The position numbers were made by a program, and so were the translations under genes. From Paenibacillus arenilitoris (GTDB taxonomy: Bacteria; Bacillota; Bacilli; Paenibacillales; Paenibacillaceae), in contig NZ_JACXIY010000037.1 of assembly GCF_014705655.1 (NCBI RefSeq), forward strand, positions 1 to 64,000: DNA of 64,000 nt, in the 5' to 3' direction. The notes beneath the pieces were generated by a model that did not search any database, was not told the origin of the DNA, and was given only the letters and a program-made list of their open reading frames with translations. Below are positions 27,001 to 35,117 of the stretch, in pieces. Within the stretch, counting starts at the first letter, position 1. Each line of letters starts with the position of its first letter.

Positions 27001-28779
27001 TCCGAGCCCCGGCACGTTCTTCGCGACAAAAGCGATCTTGCCTCCATCCATCCGTTGATAAGGGACGGCCTCTCCCGTCTCCGCGTCTTCCAGCGTGAAA
27101 TGCTCGGGAAGCCCGGACGTTTCCACCGTCGCCAGATCGGAGCGCTCCCACGACAACGAATTGTAGACCGCTATCGTCCCTTCGTCCGCGGGGATCAAAG
27201 CGCTGATCGCGCCCAAGGAGTCGTCGATCAATCGGTCGGCCTGCCTGCTTGCCGCAAGCGCCGTGTTCCGCTTCCACGCCCACTGCTCATCCGCCTGCGG
27301 GAACGCATTGCCCCACGAGTGCTCGTCGAACAAAATCATATTGTCATAGGCCGATAAAAGCTGCTCGTACGGATAGGGATTGCCGGCATCCGCGCTGCTC
27401 GCCATCGTGGCGAAAAACTCCGCGGCCGGCACCTTCTCGTGGTTCTCCTTATTGATTCCCGTCTCGTAGGAGGCGGAGGAAACCCCGTAATTCCACCAGC
27501 CCTCGATATTGCCTTTGAACGTCGGAATTTCTTTGTCGTAATGGCTGTCGATATATTCGAAATAATCATTGACCGTGGAGCTGATGAACGACGGATACAC
27601 ATAGTCGCGCCCGTCGGCATTTTTTCTGGCATTCAGCTCCTTTATGTTCTGCTGCACGGACGCCGTTACCGGCTTGTTGTCGTACGGCGTGGTGAAGTCC
27701 GCGATGATCGTATCGTACGGATAGTCTTCCCGATGGTAGCCGCTTATCACTTTCTCGGTTACGTTCGCGGCCGTTACCTTGCTGTCGGCATTTCGGAAAT
27801 CGAATTCGTCCGTGCTGTAATGGCCGTAGTTGTAAGCGAGCACTTTATTCCGAGGGTTCAACCCTTCGTAATAAAACAGCTTCGGATACGCGAACAACGG
27901 GTCCGGATTTTGCCTCATCATCAAGTACTTGATCCCCGATTCCGCCATCGTATCGATTGCCGCCCACGAGAAGGAAGGATCGTCGGACATATACAGCAGC
28001 TTGTTGGAAGGGACGCCGAGCTTATCCTTCAGCAGCCGTTCCGAATAATAAGCCATCCGCGCCAGCTGCTCCGTCCCGAGGCCCTGATACACCTGATTGA
28101 CGTAGCTGCTCGGATAGGTCATGGCGCCTTTCCGTAAGCTTTGCTTCAGCTTCTCGATCCAGTCGGCGTTTCTGGCGTTCCACGCCGATTCGTACAGCAT
28201 GTAGGACGCTTCGACGGGATAACGGAACCGGTCGTTCTCATCCAAGCCTTCCGTCTCCTCCGCCTTCTGCAGCGCCTCATCGAGAAAGCCCGGGAAGATC
28301 GTCCCGTTCAGCTGTTCCTGCGAGTCGGTGTAGCCGATATCCATATGGACGTCGTGCGCGACGAAAATTTTCCAGTGGCGGATTTTCTTCTGCTCCTTCG
28401 TCAATCGGCCCAGCGGCCTTCCCTTGCCCTCGTCGTTGCCGTAGACGGAGAAGGTCACCTTGTCCCCGTCCTTGCGCAGCTCGGCCACATCGACGACGAC
28501 CTGATTGGTCCCGGCGGCCAGCGTTCCGATCGGCTGCAGGTACGGCTTGCCTCCGGGCGCGTCGATTCTAACCCAAGCCTCGGTGCTTTCCCCGGCGTTC
28601 TCGATCGTGAGCCGCGTCTCCGATTTGAGCTTGCCCTCGTCCTCGATCATCCAAGGCGTCTGCTTCACTTCGGTAATGGCTATCGGTTCCTTCTCCATGC
28701 CGTAGGCGCTCCCTCCCGTCCAGCATTGCGCAAACATAACTGTAAGCGCTAACAAAAAAGTTGGTTTGCTCTTCCTCAT
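24043..28779 (-). CDS. Secreted multidomain GH38 alpha-mannosidase with FN3 and discoidin-like modules
   Basis: This 1578-residue extracellular enzyme begins with a signal peptide (about 1-27). The GH38 catalytic part spans about 130-950: zinc motif AHDVHMDIGYTD (about 140-151), nucleophile Asp in YMSDDPSFSW, and a zinc-ligand His in FDEHSWGNA. Two fibronectin type III modules follow (about 985-1180; LTWDEAPGEGISHYEIYRG and VALSWEPSSDNVSVKGYKVY), then three tandem F5/8C (discoidin)-like modules of about 128 residues each, all ending in VGLSEIQVFE-like strands. These would bind glycans or the cell surface. It probably trims mannose from N-glycans outside the cell. ATG 28779 has GGGAGGA upstream. 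A perfect cre site lies inside its signal-peptide codons. Confidence 0.9.
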   Translation of the reverse strand: MRKSKPTFLLALTVMFAQCWTGGSAYGMEKEPIAITEVKQTPWMIEDEGKLKSETRLTIENAGESTEAWVRIDAPGGKPYLQPIGTLAAGTNQVVVDVAELRKDGDKVTFSVYGNDEGKGRPLGRLTKEQKKIRHWKIFVAHDVHMDIGYTDSQEQLNGTIFPGFLDEALQKAEETEGLDENDRFRYPVEASYMLYESAWNARNADWIEKLKQSLRKGAMTYPSSYVNQVYQGLGTEQLARMAYYSERLLKDKLGVPSNKLLYMSDDPSFSWAAIDTMAESGIKYLMMRQNPDPLFAYPKLFYYEGLNPRNKVLAYNYGHYSTDEFDFRNADSKVTAANVTEKVISGYHREDYPYDTIIADFTTPYDNKPVTASVQQNIKELNARKNADGRDYVYPSFISSTVNDYFEYIDSHYDKEIPTFKGNIEGWWNYGVSSASYETGINKENHEKVPAAEFFATMASSADAGNPYPYEQLLSAYDNMILFDEHSWGNAFPQADEQWAWKRNTALAASRQADRLIDDSLGAISALIPADEGTIAVYNSLSWERSDLATVETSGLPEHFTLEDAETGEAVPYQRMDGGKIAFVAKNVPGLGYKTFQALPAAEEPQFPSGIQVTYSTMENDYFKVTFDETGAIASIVDKRNGGKEMVDASAPYRMNEFVYHTTKLMSPELYSTFTVKQAQLTGTSGPVMATMTADGATAGLNGMKRKVVLYDGIPRIDIVNEVDKADAPSYGTQDEEGFFVFPLNVPNFDLRHEMPSGAVKPFAGSNIRDRDNEQFYGSSTAYFTVNRWIDASDKDDYGITLSPLSNPIVQYGERRSAMGDWDYHADNPWVYSFVFNNKWHTNFQKTQPGPVTFNYSLAPHQGGSWQEGRADQFGMNASNALQAKVIASSQAGGASLAAEKDQFIGIDKDNVVLTTAKLAEASGEGTILRFNETLGRETKVTVDVGFLQPEAVAETDLVENDRSPLALKNGTVSFTIKGHGWKTLRLTGGEAPAKVRNLQGVTDDYGTQLTWDEAPGEGISHYEIYRGTESGFEPGAGHYLASVSGSHYLDRQVVPGLTRSYFYKVRAVNAGRKGLPSDAAQPAAGSIGDTAAPTAPAGLDGHARSASRVALSWEPSSDNVSVKGYKVYRDGVEIKDLSGFYRSFLDTEAAGSTTYSYSVKAYDDAGNLSGMSGPVAVTTPELAVSGGNVAPLAEVTVSSAFNADYGGAKAVDGVSGLHGSGEWASAGETNPWIELAWDEPKKVSKVSLYDRINLDDNALAGNLRFSDGSVIPVDGISPDGAAKDVVFDEKTISWVKFEVTGGAGGNVGLSEIQVFEPANLAREAILSASSWYDEGNAPAKAADGIVGVHGSGEWSSKGERTPWLSLEWVESKVVNQVTLYDRANTADNAVSGRLTFSDGSSVEVTDIPADGSAKTVSFPSRAVTWIKFEATGGEGSHVGLSEIQVFEAENAAAKASATASSEYNGDYGASKATDGVIAVQGAGEWASLGEKEPWIRLEWSEPRTVNRIILHDRMNLLDDARGGTLTFSDGTSVEVADIPANGEGKAVTFPDKTVTWVKLDLRGAGDNVGLSEIRIY
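28741..28754. promoter_or_regulatory. Perfect cre (CcpA) site inside the 5' end of the mannosidase gene
   Basis: TGTAAGCGCTAACA matches the cre consensus TGWAANCGNTNWCA at every position. It begins 25 nt inside the coding region, where CcpA binding would block elongation. Confidence 0.7.
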
Positions 28780-28843
28780 AACGTCCTCCCTCATAGCTTC
28801 TAGTGGCGATTCAATCTAATGGTAAGCTTGCGCCGGAGAGGAA

Positions 28844-28872
28844 GAAATCTCACATTTTTTCGATCCGTTTCA
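28844..28872 (-). promoter_or_regulatory. Shared 29-nt operator upstream of the secreted mannosidase gene
   Basis: The minus strand reads TGAAACGGATCGAAAA and ends GATTTC. It lies 64 nt before the start codon, against 63 nt at the importer operon. No strong -10 follows, consistent with activator dependence. Confidence 0.6.
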
Positions 28873-28914
28873 TTTTTTTTCGATCATTGCGGGGCCGGTC
28901 GGTCGCTCGCATGC

Positions 28915-28944
28915 CAAAAAGACCGGCCGGCCTCGCGGCCGCCG
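28915..28944 (-). terminator. Terminator after the response regulator gene
   Basis: Directly after the stop codon the minus strand has GGCGGCCGCGAGGCCGGCC, which can fold on itself, then GGTCTTTTT. Confidence 0.6.
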
Positions 28945-28947
28945 ATC

Positions 28948-30498
28948 TTATCCCGCTCCGTTCTCCCGGTATTTGGCCGGCGTCGTGCCGGAATAGTTTT
29001 TGAAGGTGATGCAAAAGTACGAGGAATTGCTGTAGCCGACCGCCTGGGCGATGTCCACGATTTTCATATTCGTCTGCTTGAGCAGCTGCTTGGCTTTCTC
29101 CAATCGGACTAACGTCAGCTGCTTGATCAAGCTCCGCCCCGTCTGCTTTTTAATGAGATAGCTTAAGTAGCTCGGGGTTAAATACACCTTCTCGGCGATC
29201 GATTCCAGGCTGATGTCGTGCATATATTCGGAGTCGATGATGTCCATGACGGAACGGATGACCCGGTTCGTCTCCTCGGACCGCTCGCCGCCTTCCTGCT
29301 TCGATCTCAGCTTCCCGATTTCCCGGGCAATCAGCTCCTTAAGCTGTTGAAGATCGCGGCAGCCGAACACGGTTTCGATCATCGGGCTGAACGGCTCTGC
29401 GGAATTCGCTTGCGCATGCAATTTTTTCACGATTTCGGAGATTAGGTATTTGCAATAGAGAACCGACAGGCCGTTGTTGTTCTCCAAGTGGCTCCACAGC
29501 ATCGGAAGCATTCGCTCCGTCCCGTCGTAATCGCCCAGCTCGATTTGCTTGTACAGCGTATCGAGAATCGTCTGCGCCTGATTCCCTTTGCCCGCAAGTC
29601 CCGCGGCCTCGTTCGGGGCGGACAATACCGCGCTGCCTTCGACAAAAAACTTGTAATCCAGCGTTTGCTCCAGCCGGTTGTATTCCGCCGCGATTTGCCC
29701 GGCGTCATCGATGATTCCGCTGTGCACGATGACGACCTGCTCGCGGAAGCGCTCCCGCAATTGCTGAAGAAGCTGCCGGGCAAATTCCTCAGGGTCTGGC
29801 GCCGGTCCGCGGGCGTCGTAGCGGAATAGGATGACGCTTTGGTACTCGTTCAAGTTAACGCAGTCGAAGGCGCCGCTTGCCATCGCCCCGAGCATGCTCG
29901 TGAACTCCGTATACGATGCGTCAAAAAATTTGCGTTTATAATCGGCCAGAACGAGCAAAAACGACTTATCCGCGTAGCTCTCGTCCGGCAGCGGGGAGCG
30001 GCGGTCCGCCTGCTGCTCCCGCAAAGATCCGCCGAGCCAGTCAAGGAGCTGCTTCTCCTTCGCGTGCAGGGTGCCGATCCTGTAGTCTTCCAGCATCTTC
30101 TCGTGCCGTTCCCGCTCAGCTTCCCTGCTTCGAAGAAGCGCGATGATATCGGTCATCGTCCGGTTAAACTGGTCAAGCACCATCGGCTTCAGCAAATAAT
30201 TGACCGCTTTGACCTCGATGGCTTTGCGCGCGTAATCGAATTCCCCGTAGGCGCTGTAGATGACGATTTCGAGCTCCGGATGGCATTTTCTGGCCTGCTC
30301 CGCCAGCTCGAGTCCGTTCATGAACGGCATCTTGATATCCGTGAACAAAATATCGATCTCGCCGCGGTTAACGATCTCGAGCGCTTGCTCGCCGTTCTCC
30401 GCCTCCACGATCGTCAAATCGTATTGAAATCTCTTAATGAGAGACTTTATTCCGTTCCGTTCGATCGGCTCGTCGTCCACGATCAATATGGCCGGCAC
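28948..30498 (-). CDS. YesN-like response regulator with AraC DNA-binding domain
   Basis: About 516 residues. The receiver domain (1-120) has the acidic pair in LIVDDEP, phospho-acceptor Asp at about 54 in LFTDIKMP, and conserved Lys in YLLKPM. A long linker region (about 140-400) follows, and then two AraC-type helix-turn-helix motifs (about 415-510; LTPSYLSYLIKKQTGRSLIK and VGYSNSSYFCITFKNYSGTTPAKYR). The GTG at 30498 fits AGGGGG spacing better than the ATG six nt upstream. It has no adjacent kinase and is the natural partner of the kinase at 18606-20348. It lies beside the secreted mannosidase gene and probably activates the glycan genes. Confidence 0.92.
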   Translation of the reverse strand: MPAILIVDDEPIERNGIKSLIKRFQYDLTIVEAENGEQALEIVNRGEIDILFTDIKMPFMNGLELAEQARKCHPELEIVIYSAYGEFDYARKAIEVKAVNYLLKPMVLDQFNRTMTDIIALLRSREAERERHEKMLEDYRIGTLHAKEKQLLDWLGGSLREQQADRRSPLPDESYADKSFLLVLADYKRKFFDASYTEFTSMLGAMASGAFDCVNLNEYQSVILFRYDARGPAPDPEEFARQLLQQLRERFREQVVIVHSGIIDDAGQIAAEYNRLEQTLDYKFFVEGSAVLSAPNEAAGLAGKGNQAQTILDTLYKQIELGDYDGTERMLPMLWSHLENNNGLSVLYCKYLISEIVKKLHAQANSAEPFSPMIETVFGCRDLQQLKELIAREIGKLRSKQEGGERSEETNRVIRSVMDIIDSEYMHDISLESIAEKVYLTPSYLSYLIKKQTGRSLIKQLTLVRLEKAKQLLKQTNMKIVDIAQAVGYSNSSYFCITFKNYSGTTPAKYRENGAG

Positions 30499-30550
30499 GC
30501 TCATTCCCCCTGGTTACGCGCAATTGTCGACATGCTAAGAACGCCCTATC

Positions 30551-30617
30551 ATTATACAACGGCCGAATTCAGGCGTATTTATGGATATAAGACTTGTTTT
30601 TGCACGATTAGGACATG
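30551..30617 (-). promoter_or_regulatory. Promoter of the response regulator gene with shared 42-nt motif
   Basis: A 42-nt block (30576-30617; plus strand ends TTGCACGATTAGGACATG) lies exactly 19 nt upstream of TATAAT (30551-30556, minus strand). An 83 percent identical block has the same 19-nt offset from the -10 at 42666. The -35 is poor, suggesting an activator. Confidence 0.6.
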
Positions 30618-30634
30618 GGCGGGCGTCGACGCGC

Positions 30635-31438
30635 TCAGGAGAACAAATGCGACAGATCCGCTTGGCTCCCCTGGGCTATGAAATCGGTAGGCGACATGCC
30701 GCTGTGCTTTTTGAACATCCGGAAAAAATACGACGTGTCGTAGTAGCCCAAATATTGGGCGATGCTCGTCACCGTCATGTCGGAATGGAGCAGCAGGTTG
30801 CACGCCTCCATGACGCGGAGCTGATGCATGTAGCGGATCGGCGATTGCCCGTACACTTCCTTGAACAAGGCGGTTGCGTAATTCGGCGATCGGTGGATCA
30901 GGCGCGCCAGCTGCTCGATTTCGACGGGCTCGCGGTAATGCTCGAGCAGATACGACCGCATGATCTGCGCGTAGCTCTGCTTCATCGGCGCAAGCTCCGG
31001 CTTCTCCATCTCGCGGGCCAGCATGCCGAACAGCTCCTGCAAGATCCCGAGGCAAATAAAGGAGCGGAAGCTCTTGTCGCCCCTCATCTCCTCGAACAGC
31101 CGCTCGCAGCGGTGGGAAGCGTACTGGAAACCCGCGATTCGCAGCTTGACGAACCGCCCCTGATCGAGGAACGGAATCCCCGTGCCTAACCCGGTATTTA
31201 ATGTAAACAGGATCGTATGCTTCTGATGCGGGCTGTCCAAGTAATTGGAGCCGCTTCTTCTCGTTCCCTTCGGAATGAAGAGCATATCCCCCCTCTCCGC
31301 TACGATCTCTTCCCCGTTAATCTCGTATTTGACCTTTCCTTCGCGAACCAGCACAAGCACGTTATACCCGATCGCCTCCATCTGGGTCCGCCAATTCGGA
31401 ATGAAATGATCGAAATGTACACTCATGATCTGAAACAC
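30635..31438 (-). CDS. AraC family transcriptional regulator, divergent from the sulfatase-linked importer
   Basis: This 267-residue regulator has an N-terminal cupin sensor (about 20-110; YEINGEEIVAERGDMLFIPKG) and a C-terminal AraC domain (about 165-262) with two helix-turn-helix motifs, IHRSPNYATALFKEVYGQSP and LGYYDTSYFFRMFKKHSGMSP. GTG 31438 fits the GAGAGG ribosome site eight nt upstream better than the longer frame. It is transcribed away from the binding-protein/permease/sulfatase operon. GAAATGTACAT repeats lie in the shared region, with a partial copy inside its own start region, so it probably controls that operon and itself. Confidence 0.9.
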   Translation of the reverse strand: MFQIMSVHFDHFIPNWRTQMEAIGYNVLVLVREGKVKYEINGEEIVAERGDMLFIPKGTRRSGSNYLDSPHQKHTILFTLNTGLGTGIPFLDQGRFVKLRIAGFQYASHRCERLFEEMRGDKSFRSFICLGILQELFGMLAREMEKPELAPMKQSYAQIMRSYLLEHYREPVEIEQLARLIHRSPNYATALFKEVYGQSPIRYMHQLRVMEACNLLLHSDMTVTSIAQYLGYYDTSYFFRMFKKHSGMSPTDFIAQGSQADLSHLFS

Positions 31439-31542
31439 GCCTTGCACCTCTCTACGCTCGATTATTGATTGAATCCTACCATATCGGCCTTTCTCCGTAA
31501 ACAACCTTTCGCCATTCTCGCGAACACAAAAATATGACAATA

Positions 31543-31602
31543 GAAATGTACATCAAAAAAGTGAAATGTACATGGACTGGCCGATAAGGCATCGCCTATA
31601 AT
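31543..31602 (+). promoter_or_regulatory. Promoter with AraC-type direct repeats
   Basis: GAAATGTACAT occurs at 31543-31553 and 31563-31573, a 20-bp period on one helix face. TATAAT follows at 31597-31602. A third partial copy (GAAATGTACA) lies near 31412 inside the divergent AraC gene. Confidence 0.6.
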
Positions 31603-31619
31603 GCTGCTAAAGCGACAAA

Positions 31620-31633
31620 AGAAAGCGCTAACA
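31620..31633 (+). promoter_or_regulatory. cre-like CcpA site downstream of the importer promoter
   Basis: AGAAAGCGCTAACA matches the cre consensus at 13 of 14 positions and lies about 20 nt after the -10, a repressing position. Confidence 0.65.
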
Positions 31634-31708
31634 CAATGAGCTGCGCCTAAAAGGGAAACCGCTTTCTCGATGCGCTGAAGTTCTCATTCTCATAAGGGAG
31701 GGTTCGGT

Positions 31709-33202
31709 TTGAGAGGAATCAAGAAAGGGTTATGGGGAATGGTTCTATTGCTGTTGATCGGCCAATTGGCCGCTTGCTCCGGCTCCGGCGAAAACAATAA
31801 AACAAGCGCCGGCGGCAGCGGCGAAGCGGACGGGCCATCCGAAACGGTGACGCTGCGGATCATGGATTGGAGCGACAGCATCAAGACGGTGCGGGAGGAA
31901 TTCCACAAGCGGTTCATGGAGAAATACCCGAACATTAAGATCGAATATACGCAGCTGACCATCGACCAGTTCAAAAATACGGTGCTGACCGCCGTCAAAT
32001 CGGGCGAGGCGCCGGATCTATTCCCGGTGCCGACGGGCATGAAGCTGTCCGCGCTCGTGAAGGACGGCTGGTTCCAGCCGCTCGATCCTTATCTTGACCA
32101 GAGCTTCAAAGACAAGTTCGTGGACGGCACATTCCAGAACGGAACGACGATGGCGAACGACCAAATCTATTCGATCCCGGAGGCGGCGTCGCTGCCGAGC
32201 AGCCTTGTTTTCTACAACAAGAAGCTGTTCCGCGAAGCGGGACTGGATCCCGAAAACCCGCCGGCTACTTACTCCGAATTCCGCGAAGCGGCCAAGAAGA
32301 TCACGGAAGCGGGCAAAGGCCGCTACTACGGCATGATCGAAGGCGGCAAGCAGAACAACCGCTGGACGACGACGGCCAAGGAGTGGGCCTCCCTCGGAGG
32401 CGCGGGACTGAGCGGCAGCTCGCCGATCAATCTGGCGACCGGCGAGACGACGTACGATTCGCAGGAGGTGCTGGACGTGTTCGACTTGTTCGCCGGCCTC
32501 AGAGACGACGGCAGCTTCCACCCGAACACGATGAGCATCTCGGCGCCGGAAGCGCGCGCGCTGTTCGGTCAAGGCCAGGCCGGGTTTATCGTGCAAGGTG
32601 CCTGGTGCATCGGCGTATGGAACAAGGAAAACCCGGATCTCGAGTACGGCGTTATGGCGCCTCCCGTTCCGGATTCCGGCCGCAAGGGCTCCATTCCGGT
32701 GCTGAGCAGCCAGCCGTGGATCGGCTTATCCGCGGACAGCAAGCATCCGGAGGAAGCGGCGCTCTATCTGAAGGAGTATTACGGCGGCGACTACTTCCAG
32801 CAGGAGCGCGTATCGTCGGGCGATGCGTTCTCCGTCGTCAAGGGCATCAACGAGCAGTATTCCAAGGTCGAACAGCTGAAGCAGTATTACGACATCGTCC
32901 AGGAATACGGCCGCCTCATCCCGGATCCGAATATCGGCAATCCGGCGAGCTCCGCCGTGTTCAACCAATTCAAGGACGTGCATCCCGATCTCGGCGAGCT
33001 GCTCGGCGGCACCGTGTCCGGGGCGCTGAAGGATTACAAGACCCCGCTTGCTTCCTATTCCGCGCAGGTCGACAAAGCGTGGCAGGCGGCGATCGAGGCT
33101 GCCAAGAAGGAAGGCGCGGCCGTCGAGGCCTCGGATTTTGTTTTTGAAAACTGGGATCCGATGAAGGACTTCATGCCTGAAGATTACCGGACTTCGAAAT
33201 AA
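31709..33202 (+). CDS. Sugar-binding lipoprotein (family 1, CUT1)
   Basis: This 497-residue binding protein has a lipobox LAAC (Cys at about 23) after a hydrophobic signal, then a Gly/Ser-rich linker. The YTQLTIDQFKNTVLTAVKSG and IPEAASLPSSLVFYNKKLFREAG segments are typical of family 1 sugar-binding proteins. It is the first gene of an operon with two permeases and a sulfatase. The start is a TTG after AAGGGAGGG. Its ligand is probably an oligosaccharide carrying sulfate, inferred only from the neighbour. Confidence 0.93.
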   Translation: MRGIKKGLWGMVLLLLIGQLAACSGSGENNKTSAGGSGEADGPSETVTLRIMDWSDSIKTVREEFHKRFMEKYPNIKIEYTQLTIDQFKNTVLTAVKSGEAPDLFPVPTGMKLSALVKDGWFQPLDPYLDQSFKDKFVDGTFQNGTTMANDQIYSIPEAASLPSSLVFYNKKLFREAGLDPENPPATYSEFREAAKKITEAGKGRYYGMIEGGKQNNRWTTTAKEWASLGGAGLSGSSPINLATGETTYDSQEVLDVFDLFAGLRDDGSFHPNTMSISAPEARALFGQGQAGFIVQGAWCIGVWNKENPDLEYGVMAPPVPDSGRKGSIPVLSSQPWIGLSADSKHPEEAALYLKEYYGGDYFQQERVSSGDAFSVVKGINEQYSKVEQLKQYYDIVQEYGRLIPDPNIGNPASSAVFNQFKDVHPDLGELLGGTVSGALKDYKTPLASYSAQVDKAWQAAIEAAKKEGAAVEASDFVFENWDPMKDFMPEDYRTSK

Positions 33203-33211
33203 GGGAGACGG

Positions 33212-34246
33212 ATGGCGGCGCGATGGCCGGCTGCCCGGAGATTGTCTCGCCGTCCGCTCCCGCATGGGAAAGAGGGGATCCTCCTGAGTCAAACAACGAT
33301 TGCGCAGCCGGGCCGCGAAATAGCCGTACGCCGTACGCCGCGCTCGAGGAAAATCGCCTTATGGTGCTGGTTGTTCGTGGCGCCGAACCTGATTTTTTTC
33401 GCCATGTTCCAAGGCTGGCCGATTATCGTCAACTGGTATTATTCGATGCTGGACTGGTCCGGGATCAGCTCGGACGCGAAGTTCATCGGCCTCGGCAACT
33501 TCAAGGAGCTCATCGCGGACCCGTACTTCTGGAACGCCTACAAGAACAGCTTCCTGTTCATGCTCGGCGCGGTCCCGCTGCTGCTCGTCCTCGGTCTGCT
33601 GGCCGCCGTCGTCCTGAACAATCCGCTGCTGAAGCTGGCCAAAATGTACCGGACGCTGTTCTTCATCCCGGTCGTCACGACCGCTTCCGTCGTCGGGATC
33701 ATCATGGTCTATATATGGGGCTCCGAGGGGGCGGTCAATTACGCGCTCATGAAGCTGAACCTGCTCGACCAGCCGGTCAACTGGCTCGGCGACCCGCACT
33801 GGGCGATGTTCACCGTCATTCTTATTTACGTATGGAAGAACCTCGGGATGAACATGATCTATTGGCTGGCCGGATTGCAGAGCATTCCGAGGGAGCTGTA
33901 CGAAGCGGCCAAGGTGGACGGCTCGACGCCGGCCAAAACCTTCGTCCACATCACCGTTCCGCTCATCGTACCCGTCGGGCTCGTCATTACGCTCCTTAAC
34001 GTCTCGGGGGCGCTCAAAGTGTTCGACATGATCAAAACGATGACCGATGGCGGCCCGTTCTTCGCGACGGACGTCGTCTCCACCTATATTTACCGGTTCG
34101 CGTTCTCCAGCGAAATCGGGCTCCCTCGGCTGGGGTACGCTTCGGCGGCCGGCATCTTCTTCGCGTTCACGATCGTGTTGATCGCCGTCCTGCAGGCGGT
34201 TATCCGCAAAATGATCGGCTCTGCCGGAAGGGGGCGCGGCGCATGA
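33212..34246 (+). CDS. Sugar ABC transporter permease (UgpA/MalF type)
   Basis: This membrane protein has about six helices and the EAA loop ELYEAAKVDGSTPAKTFVHITVP. It pairs with the permease encoded next; the two genes overlap by ATGA. The start is uncertain. ATG 33212 has AAGGGAG four nt upstream but adds an odd Arg-rich lead. A CTG at 33284 has GAGGGG at ideal spacing and gives a typical N-terminus (SQTTIAQPG). The lead could be out of use. Confidence 0.9.
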   Translation: MAARWPAARRLSRRPLPHGKEGILLSQTTIAQPGREIAVRRTPRSRKIALWCWLFVAPNLIFFAMFQGWPIIVNWYYSMLDWSGISSDAKFIGLGNFKELIADPYFWNAYKNSFLFMLGAVPLLLVLGLLAAVVLNNPLLKLAKMYRTLFFIPVVTTASVVGIIMVYIWGSEGAVNYALMKLNLLDQPVNWLGDPHWAMFTVILIYVWKNLGMNMIYWLAGLQSIPRELYEAAKVDGSTPAKTFVHITVPLIVPVGLVITLLNVSGALKVFDMIKTMTDGGPFFATDVVSTYIYRFAFSSEIGLPRLGYASAAGIFFAFTIVLIAVLQAVIRKMIGSAGRGRGA

Positions 34247-35067
34247 GGGTCGTACCGAAAGTTTTCGTTCACGCGGCGCTGCTGCTCCTGTCGTTCGTCT
34301 GGATCTACCCGTTCCTCTGGATGGTGTCCGCATCGTTCAAGACGCAGACGGAGTTTTTCGAGAAGGGGCTCAGTCTGCTTCCCGAGAGCTGGGATACGTC
34401 GAACTTCGCGAGGGCGTGGACGAACGGCAAGTTCGAAAGCTACTTTCTCAATTCCGTCATCGTGACGGTTACCGTCATCGTCATCGTGCTCATCATTACG
34501 TCCGCGTGCGGCTACGCGCTCGGGCGGTACTCGTTCAAGGGGAAGGGCGTCATATTGGCCGTCCTCGGGGCGAGCATTTTTGTCCCGTTGGAGTTTTCCA
34601 TCATCCCGGTCTTCCAATTGATCAAAGACATGGGGCTGATGAATTCGCTTGGCGGCATCATCCTCGCGGAATCCGGCGGCGGCCACGTGCTGTTCGTGCT
34701 GCTGTTCGCCAGCTTCTTCCGCCAGGTGCCGAAGGAGCTCGAGGAGGCGGCCACGATGGACGGCTGCGGCTTCGTCCGCACCTATCTCAGCGTCATTCTG
34801 CCGCTCTCCAAGCCGATCATCGGGAGCGTCGTCATCATGCAGTTCATCTGGACGTGGAACTCCTTCCTCCTCCCGCTCGTGCTGACGCTGAGCAGCCCGG
34901 AGCTGCGCACGCTGGCCGTCGGCCTGTACGCCTTGCGCGGCGAGAACATCGTCGACTGGACGGGCATCGCCGCGGGCGGCACGATCGCGCTCGCTCCGAT
35001 CATCGTCATCTTCCTGTTCCTGCAGCGTTATTTCGTGGACGGGATGTCCGGCGCCGTGAAGGGGTAG
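34243..35067 (+). CDS. Sugar ABC transporter permease (UgpE/MalG type)
   Basis: This 274-residue protein has six membrane segments and the EAA loop ELEEAATMDGCGFVRTYLSVILP. The C-terminus FLQRYFVDGMSGAVKG is typical of MalG-type partners. Its ATG overlaps the stop of the preceding permease. The ATPase is absent, so a shared ATPase elsewhere is expected. Confidence 0.93.
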   Translation: MRVVPKVFVHAALLLLSFVWIYPFLWMVSASFKTQTEFFEKGLSLLPESWDTSNFARAWTNGKFESYFLNSVIVTVTVIVIVLIITSACGYALGRYSFKGKGVILAVLGASIFVPLEFSIIPVFQLIKDMGLMNSLGGIILAESGGGHVLFVLLFASFFRQVPKELEEAATMDGCGFVRTYLSVILPLSKPIIGSVVIMQFIWTWNSFLLPLVLTLSSPELRTLAVGLYALRGENIVDWTGIAAGGTIALAPIIVIFLFLQRYFVDGMSGAVKG

Positions 35068-35117
35068 CGGATCGGGGCATGATGAAAAATAATGAATGGG
35101 AAAGGATTTGATCAGAC

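Noticed and set aside
32383-33147. 254-residue frame inside the binding-protein gene
   Set aside because: A plus-two frame shadow, Arg-rich, with no start signal.
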